The position numbers and the translations under genes were made by a program. A stretch of 59,434 bases of DNA from CAXYVC01 sp964292295 (lineage in GTDB: Bacteria; Acidobacteriota; Holophagae; Holophagales; Holophagaceae): positions 1-59,434 of the forward strand of contig CAXYVC010000004.1 of NCBI GenBank assembly GCA_964292295.1. The letters run 5' to 3'. Of this stretch, positions 54,288 to 59,434 are shown in pieces. The notes below the pieces were generated by a model that was not told the origin of the DNA, ran no database searches, and saw nothing but the letters and a program-made list of their open reading frames with translations. Each line of letters begins with the position of its first letter. The first letter of the stretch is position 1.

Positions 54288-55811
54288 ATGTCCGGCTTCC
54301 GCACCCTCCGCGCCCAGCTCTTCACGCGCAAGCCCCTGGAGCTGCTCCTGGAGGAGATGAAGGACGACAATCGCCTGCGCCGAGTGCTGGGGCCCGTGCA
54401 GCTCACGGCGCTGGGGGTGGGCGCGGTGATCGGCGCGGGCATCTTCGTGGCCACGGGGGCCGCGGCGCACAACGTGGCCGGGCCCTCCCTGATGCTCTCC
54501 TACGTGATCGCGGGCATCACCTGCATCTTCGCAGCGCTGTGCTACGCGGAGTTCGCGGCCATGGTGCCCGTGGCGGGCTCCGCCTTCACCTACGCCTACG
54601 CCACCCTGGGCGAGCTCTTCGCGTGGATCATCGGCTGGGACCTGGTGCTGGAGTACGCCGTGGGCAGCGCCACCGTGGCCACGGGCTGGTCGGGCTACTT
54701 CCAGGGCGTGCTGGCCAAGGCGGGGCTGCACCTCCCGCGGCTCCTGAGCGAATCGCCCTGGCGCTACGATCCCGCCACGGGAGGCTTCGCCTCCACGGGC
54801 GCGGTGATGAACCTCCCGGCGATCCTCGTGGTGGCGGTGGTGACGGCCGTGCTGGTGAAGGGCATCCACGAGAGCGCCAGCTTCAATGCGGCCATGGTGG
54901 GCATCAAGGTGGCGGCGGTGCTCTTCGTGATCGCCGTGGGGGCCTTCTTCGTGGAACGCACGAACTGGCATCCCTTCGCACCCTTCGGGTGGACGGGCAT
55001 CAGCTTCTTCGGGCATCCGGTGGCGGGCCTGACGGACCCCAAGGGTGCGCCGGTCGGCATGCTCGCGGGCGCCGCCATCATCTTCTTCGCCTACATCGGC
55101 TTCGACTCGGTTTCCACGCACACCGAGGAGGCCCGGAACCCCCAGCGGGACGTGCCCATCGGCATCATCACCTCCCTGATCGTCTGCACGGTGCTCTACG
55201 TCCTCATGGTGGCGGTGCTCACGGGCATGGTGCGCTTCGACCGCCTGGACGTGAACGCGCCGGTCTCGGTGGCCTTCCAGCAGAAGGGGCTGGGCTGGGC
55301 GGAAGGCCTCATCGCCGCGGCGGGGGTGGCGGGCATCACGTCGGTGCTGCTGGTCATGATGCTCAGCGGGCCACGGGTCTTCCTGGCCATGGCGCGGGAC
55401 GGCCTGCTGCCCCGGGGCGTCTTCGGCACCGTGCATCCCCGCTTCCGCACGCCCTGGAAGTCCACGATCCTGGTGGGGCTCTTCGTGATGGCCCTGGCGG
55501 GAACCCTGCCCATCGACGCGCTGCTGCACCTCACCAACATCGGCACCCTGCTGGCCTTCGTCATCGTCTGTACGGCGGTGCTGGTCATGCGGCGCACCCA
55601 CCCGGAGGCCCAGCGCCCCTTCCGCTGCCCCTGGGTGCCCTTCGTGCCGGTGGCGGGGGTGGTCGCCTGCACGCTGCTGATGTTCTCCCTGCCCGTGGCG
55701 AACTGGTGGCGGCTGCTGGCCTGGCTGGGGCTCGGCTTCGTGGTCTACTTCGCCTACGGGCGGGGCCACAGCGTGATGCGGCGCCGGGGGGCGGGGGGGC
55801 CGCGGGCCTGA
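54288..55811 (+). CDS. APC superfamily amino acid permease
   Basis: The 507-aa protein has about 12-14 membrane helices. The first helix has the APC signature GVGAVIGAGIFVATG, and FFAYIGFDSVSTHTEEARNPQRD is the cationic amino acid transporter (CAT/YfnA-like) motif. It should import amino acids by proton symport or exchange. AGGAGGTG lies 6 nt before the ATG; TATGAT at 54213-54218 is a possible -10. Confidence 0.93.
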   Translation: MSGFRTLRAQLFTRKPLELLLEEMKDDNRLRRVLGPVQLTALGVGAVIGAGIFVATGAAAHNVAGPSLMLSYVIAGITCIFAALCYAEFAAMVPVAGSAFTYAYATLGELFAWIIGWDLVLEYAVGSATVATGWSGYFQGVLAKAGLHLPRLLSESPWRYDPATGGFASTGAVMNLPAILVVAVVTAVLVKGIHESASFNAAMVGIKVAAVLFVIAVGAFFVERTNWHPFAPFGWTGISFFGHPVAGLTDPKGAPVGMLAGAAIIFFAYIGFDSVSTHTEEARNPQRDVPIGIITSLIVCTVLYVLMVAVLTGMVRFDRLDVNAPVSVAFQQKGLGWAEGLIAAAGVAGITSVLLVMMLSGPRVFLAMARDGLLPRGVFGTVHPRFRTPWKSTILVGLFVMALAGTLPIDALLHLTNIGTLLAFVIVCTAVLVMRRTHPEAQRPFRCPWVPFVPVAGVVACTLLMFSLPVANWWRLLAWLGLGFVVYFAYGRGHSVMRRRGAGGPRA

Positions 55812-55881
55812 GGGGGCGCCTGTGCTCCGCTGCCCCGCCCGGGCCCGCTATGCTGCCCCGGTAAGGCCTTCAGAGGACGCC

Positions 55882-57309
55882 ATGCCCGTGAACCCGTGGA
55901 CCGATCTCGCCCCTTCCCGCCGCTGCGACTGGCTGGACCAGCTCCGGGGCTGGGCGGTGATCGTGATGATCGAGGTGCACGTGGTGAACGTGTGGCTGCC
56001 CAAGGCCATGGTGCCCGGGTGGCTGAACTACCTGAACGGCCTGGTGGCGCCCAGCTTCATCCTCTGCGCGGGCTACAGCCTGGTGCTGTCCACCTTCCGG
56101 GCCGACGGCACCCTGCGCCCCTTCGGGCCCACCGCCAAGCGCCTGGGCTTCATCCTCGCCTGCGCCTACGCCCTGCACGCGCCGGGGCTCACCCTGGCGG
56201 AGTGGACGGCCCTCTCGACGGTGCAGAAGTACCGGGAACTCTTCAAGATCGACGTACTGCAGTGCATCGTCTTCAGCCTGCTGCTGCTCCAGGGGCTCGC
56301 GCGGCTGCTGCGCCGGCCCGGGCGCTACGCCGTGGCGGCGCTCGCCGTGGCCGTGGGCGCGGCCTGGGCGGCACCGCACCTCTGGAGGCCGGGCGTGGCC
56401 GACGGCTGGTGGCTGCCCCTGCGCGGCCTGGTGAACGGGAACGCGGATCGGGGCGTGCAGGCTCTCTTCCCCCTCTTTCCCTGGCTGGCCTTCGCCGCCT
56501 TCGGCTCGGTGCTGGGGGCGCTGTACCGGCACTTTCGCGTGATGCCTGTGGAGGGCCGCAGCCGCTGGAGTGAGGGGCGATTCCTCGCCGCCCTGGCGGG
56601 GCTGGGGCTCCTGGTGCTGCTCTGGGGCAGCGCCCACGCGGGCACCTGGCTCCAGGGCGGACCCTGGCGGGGGGAGGAACTCTGGAAGCTGCACAACACC
56701 ACCCTGCCCAGCGTGGCCCAGCGGGCGGGGATCGTGTGCCTGGTTGGCGCGCTGCTGGGCGGCGTGGAGCTGCTGCGCCCGCGCTGGCGGGGGCCCAACC
56801 CCGTGGAGGCCGCCAGCCGGGAGAGCCTGCTGGTCTACATGCTTCACCTGCTCTTCATCTTCAGCTTCCTCCTGACCGAGCCCGTGAAGCGGGCCCTCGG
56901 GCTGGAGTGGTACGGCCTCGGGTGGGGCGGAACCCTCGCCATGACCGCGGGCATCATCGCCCTGAACCTGGGCGCGGCGCTGCTCTGGCAGCGGGTGCGC
57001 CGGGACGAGCCCCGCATGCGGCGCCTGCAGCGGCGCGCCCTGGCGGTGCTGGGGATCTGGTTCCTGGTGGGCGGGTGGTGGACCACGCTGCACTTCTGGC
57101 GCAGCCCCGAGCTGGCCAAGGAGCCCTATCCCTTTCTGAACGCCGCCCGGGCCCGCAAGGGCTTGCCCCCCACGCCGGATGGCCTGAGCCGCGACGCGCA
57201 GGAGTACTTCCGGGAGTGCGCCCGGCGGAAGCTCAAGGTGGGCGAGGCCGAGCGCCGGGAGGTGCTGCGGGTGGTCGAGGAACGCCTCAGCGGCCCCGCC
57301 GCCCGCTGA
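55882..57309 (+). CDS. membrane acyltransferase-like protein (DUF1624/HGSNAT-like)
   Basis: The 475-aa protein has about 9-10 hydrophobic helices. Its start RRCDWLDQLRGWAVIVMIEVH matches the heparan-alpha-glucosaminide N-acetyltransferase-like/DUF1624 group, whose conserved Asp and Arg lie in the first helix. ESLLVYMLHLLFIFS near residue 320 is also typical. The C-terminal 60 residues are soluble and charged. Such proteins are thought to move acyl groups across the membrane; substrate unknown. GAGGA precedes the ATG. A second, similar gene starts at 58652. Confidence 0.8.
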   Translation: MPVNPWTDLAPSRRCDWLDQLRGWAVIVMIEVHVVNVWLPKAMVPGWLNYLNGLVAPSFILCAGYSLVLSTFRADGTLRPFGPTAKRLGFILACAYALHAPGLTLAEWTALSTVQKYRELFKIDVLQCIVFSLLLLQGLARLLRRPGRYAVAALAVAVGAAWAAPHLWRPGVADGWWLPLRGLVNGNADRGVQALFPLFPWLAFAAFGSVLGALYRHFRVMPVEGRSRWSEGRFLAALAGLGLLVLLWGSAHAGTWLQGGPWRGEELWKLHNTTLPSVAQRAGIVCLVGALLGGVELLRPRWRGPNPVEAASRESLLVYMLHLLFIFSFLLTEPVKRALGLEWYGLGWGGTLAMTAGIIALNLGAALLWQRVRRDEPRMRRLQRRALAVLGIWFLVGGWWTTLHFWRSPELAKEPYPFLNAARARKGLPPTPDGLSRDAQEYFRECARRKLKVGEAERREVLRVVEERLSGPAAR

Positions 57310-57324
57310 GGTAGAATCCCCCCC

Positions 57325-58581
57325 GTGAGCGACGCTCCCGCCTTCCCGCCCGTCCTGCTGCTCGCCGTCGGTCTCCTCCTGGTGTACCGCGCGGCCATGG
57401 CGAGCCTTCTGGAGGCCTTCCACGCCCTCACCTCGCTGCACCGCCGCCGCCTGCTGGAGGAGGAGGCCATCCGCGACCCCCTGCTGGCGCAGCTCTTCGA
57501 GAGGCCGCGCACCCTGGGGCTCTGCGTCAGCCTCTGGAACCAGGCCCTCCTGGTGCTCATCCTCGTGCTGCTCCATCCGCTCCGGGAGCTGCTCCCGGGC
57601 GGCCTCTGGACGCTCATGGTCCTGGTGCTCGGCTACCTCTGGGCCATGGACCTGGCCCTTCCAACGCTGCTCACGGGGCGGGACCCCGCCCTCTGGGTGG
57701 CCCGCCTCTTCCCCCTGTACGCCCCGGTGCACCGCCTGATGGGCCCCGCGGTGACGCCCCTGGAGCGGCTGGCCGCCCAGCCCCGGGAGCTGCCCGAGCG
57801 CGAGGCGGCGGAGGAGGAGGTCCATCCGGAGGCGGTCACCGCCCTCCTGGAGGAGGGCGAGGCGGAGGGCATCCTGGAGGAGGACGACCGGGAGCTGATC
57901 CGCAACCTGGTGGGCTTCGGGGACACGGTGGTGCGGGAGCTCATGACGCCCCGCACGCGCATCCAGGCCCTGAGCGTGACGGCCGCCGCGGAGGAGGCCT
58001 GGGCCGCCTTCCGGGAGGGCCGCCACAGCCGCATGCCCGTGTACGACGGCAGCATCGACCACATCGTGGGCATCCTGATCCTCAAGGACCTGCTCCAGCA
58101 CGGGCCCGCCGAGGCGCTGGACCTGCGCGCCCTCATGAAACCCCCGATCTTCGTGCCCGAGAGCAAGCCCAGCCTGGACCTGCTGCGGGAGCTCCAGCGG
58201 GCGCGCACCCAGCTGGCGGTGGTGGTGGACGAGTCCGGCGGCGTCTCCGGCGTGGTCACGGTGGAGGACCTGCTGGAGGAGGTGTTCGGGGAGATCCGGG
58301 AGGAGCACGAGAGCCAGGCGGAGTTCCAGCCCCTGCCCGACGGGAGCTGCCTGGTGAGCGGCCAGGTGCACGTGGAGGACCTGGAGGCCCGCCTGGGGCT
58401 CTCCTGGGAGCGGGACGGCTTCGACACCGTGGCCGGCCTGGTGATGGCCCGGCTGGGCCACGTGCCCAGGCCCGGGGAGGCCCTGGAGGTGGAGGGCGCC
58501 CGCCTAGTCGTGCAGCGCATGGAAGGGGCGCGGGTCCTCCAGGTGCTGGTGGCCCCCCGGGAGCCTGCCGGGGGATTGTGA
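57325..58581 (+). CDS. CNNM/CorC family (hemolysin-type) CBS-domain membrane protein
   Basis: The 418-aa protein has an N-terminal CNNM-like membrane part (about four helices, residues 1-140), a CBS pair (DTVVRELMTPRTRIQAL, GRHSRMPVYDGSIDHIVGIL, LAVVVDESGGVSGVVTVEDL) and a C-terminal CorC/HlyC domain (VSGQVHVEDLEARLGL, DGFDTVAGLVMARLGHVP). Family members handle magnesium or cobalt efflux. It starts at GTG 57325, with TAGAAT 6 nt upstream as a possible -10, which would give a nearly leaderless message. Confidence 0.88.
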   Translation: MSDAPAFPPVLLLAVGLLLVYRAAMASLLEAFHALTSLHRRRLLEEEAIRDPLLAQLFERPRTLGLCVSLWNQALLVLILVLLHPLRELLPGGLWTLMVLVLGYLWAMDLALPTLLTGRDPALWVARLFPLYAPVHRLMGPAVTPLERLAAQPRELPEREAAEEEVHPEAVTALLEEGEAEGILEEDDRELIRNLVGFGDTVVRELMTPRTRIQALSVTAAAEEAWAAFREGRHSRMPVYDGSIDHIVGILILKDLLQHGPAEALDLRALMKPPIFVPESKPSLDLLRELQRARTQLAVVVDESGGVSGVVTVEDLLEEVFGEIREEHESQAEFQPLPDGSCLVSGQVHVEDLEARLGLSWERDGFDTVAGLVMARLGHVPRPGEALEVEGARLVVQRMEGARVLQVLVAPREPAGGL

Positions 58582-58651
58582 CCAAGGCCGCCCTTCCACC
58601 CCGGCGACAATGGAAGAGCCGGGCCGAAGTGCCCGCGGTGGTCTCGACCCT

Positions 58652-59434
58652 ATGACTTCCCACGCGTCACCGGCCTCCCCTTCCCGGGTGCGCCTCGACT
58701 TCCTCGACGTCGTCCGCTTTGCCGCCATGGTCTTCATGGTCCAGGGGCACACCCTGGACGCCCTGGTGCGCGCGGACCAGCTGGACGTGACCGCCTTTCC
58801 CTGGAACCTCTGGCATGCCCTGCGGGGCCTCACGGCGCCCATGTTCCTGCTGCTTTCCGGGGCCGTGGGCTGCCTGGTCCTGGGCCGCGGGGCCGATGGC
58901 CGGGTGCCGGCGCGGCGCCTGCTGCACCGGGCGGGATGGGGCCTGAAGCTCCTGGCCCTCGGCTACCTGCTGGTTTTCCCCGCCAACCGCCTGGCGGACC
59001 TGCGCTGGCTTTCCCCGGACGTGTGGCGCGGCTTCCTCCAGGTGGGCATCCTCCAGCTGAACGGCCTGCTCCTGCTGGTCCTCACCGGCCTGGCGGCGCT
59101 CACCCGCTCCGACCGGGCCTACGCCGCCTGGGCCCTTGGGCTCGGCGCCGCCCTGGTGCTGGCCACGCCGTTCGTGGCGCGGGTCGACTGCTTCGCCTGC
59201 CTCCCCGAGGCGCTTGCCGCCTTCCTTTCTCCCGCCCACGGCTCCCTCTTCCCCCTCTTTCCCCACGGTGCCTACCTCCTGGTGGGCGTGGGCATCGGGC
59301 AGGCCCTGAAGGGGCGCTCCCGGGACGAGGCCCTGGACCGCTTCCTGGACATCTGCGACTTCGGTGGCGCGGCGGACCTCGGGCTTTCCGCGCTGCTGGG
59401 CCGGGGCCTGCCCCCGGTCCACGACGCCACCGGG
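58652..59434 (+). CDS. membrane acyltransferase-like protein, 3' end beyond window
   Basis: The frame is open from ATG 58652 to the window edge (261 codons). It starts SRVRLDFLDVVRFAAMVFMV with QGHTLDAL next, similar to the first helix of acyltransferase-3/DUF1624 proteins, and has at least five more hydrophobic helices (PMFLLLSGAVGCLVLG, LLALGYLLVFPA, LNGLLLLVLTGLAAL, ALGLGAALVLATPFVA, GAYLLVGVGIGQAL). ACAATGG about 40 nt upstream may belong to its promoter. The C-terminus cannot be seen. Confidence 0.75.
   Translation, partial: MTSHASPASPSRVRLDFLDVVRFAAMVFMVQGHTLDALVRADQLDVTAFPWNLWHALRGLTAPMFLLLSGAVGCLVLGRGADGRVPARRLLHRAGWGLKLLALGYLLVFPANRLADLRWLSPDVWRGFLQVGILQLNGLLLLVLTGLAALTRSDRAYAAWALGLGAALVLATPFVARVDCFACLPEALAAFLSPAHGSLFPLFPHGAYLLVGVGIGQALKGRSRDEALDRFLDICDFGGAADLGLSALLGRGLPPVHDATG

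Overview
The window is a 59.4 kb piece of a high-GC, diderm (Gram-negative type) bacterial chromosome. Outer-membrane phospholipase, FadL-like and other beta-barrel genes, AsmA/DUF748 and paired M16 peptidases point to a diderm. The overall flavour suggests Acidobacteriota (Holophagae/Geothrix-like), but that assignment is inference; no marker in the window proves it.

Layout. (1) 1-10.6 kb is mostly housekeeping: a small secreted protein, a YbgC-type thioesterase, mutS2, an OsmC-like protein, rpsU, a Ser/Thr kinase, a coiled-coil protein, a zinc-ribbon membrane protein, lepA and a secreted HExxH protein. (2) 10.6-19.4 kb is a long co-directional redox/metal cluster: a DUF134 regulator, a 14-bp perfect palindrome, two NifX-like proteins flanking two MinD-type ATPases with inserted ferredoxin domains, a receiver-like/hotdog fusion, a PLP lyase, a ZIP transporter, a C_GCAxxG_C_C protein, an IscU-Mrp fusion, TrmO and an MBL-fold enzyme. 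(3) 19.4-32.0 kb holds thiM (apparently frameshifted), thiE, a TPR protein, two tandem catalytic/non-catalytic M16 pairs, a 599-aa protein of unknown family, a small membrane protein and an arginine deiminase gene interrupted by an in-frame stop.

(4) 32.2-44.5 kb is the highlight: a complete type V-B CRISPR-Cas locus. It contains cas12b (1240 codons, RuvC residues D643/E952/D1071), a cas4-cas1 fusion, cas2, a predicted tracrRNA with a split anti-repeat covering almost the whole repeat, and one array of 87 repeats and 86 spacers. The Cas4-Cas1/Cas2 proteins would acquire spacers, and Cas12b with tracrRNA:crRNA would cleave DNA. Two adjacent spacers are near-identical and look like captures of two alleles of one viral gene. 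Another spacer encodes, on the opposite strand, the conserved motif of GH19-type endolysins.

(5) 44.6-59.4 kb returns to envelope and housekeeping genes: OMPLA, a TetR regulator with two matching operators (one before itself, one before an outer-membrane-type gene), an AsmA-like protein, a cyclic 2,3-diphosphoglycerate synthetase-like protein, a Sel1-like membrane protein, FadL, ComF, an APC permease, two membrane acyltransferase-like proteins (the last cut by the window end) and a CNNM/CorC protein.

Caution: a G-rich stretch at about 6.77-6.91 kb looks like a G-substituted tandem copy of its right-hand neighbour, and thiM carries a homopolymer-associated frameshift. Both could be assembly errors.
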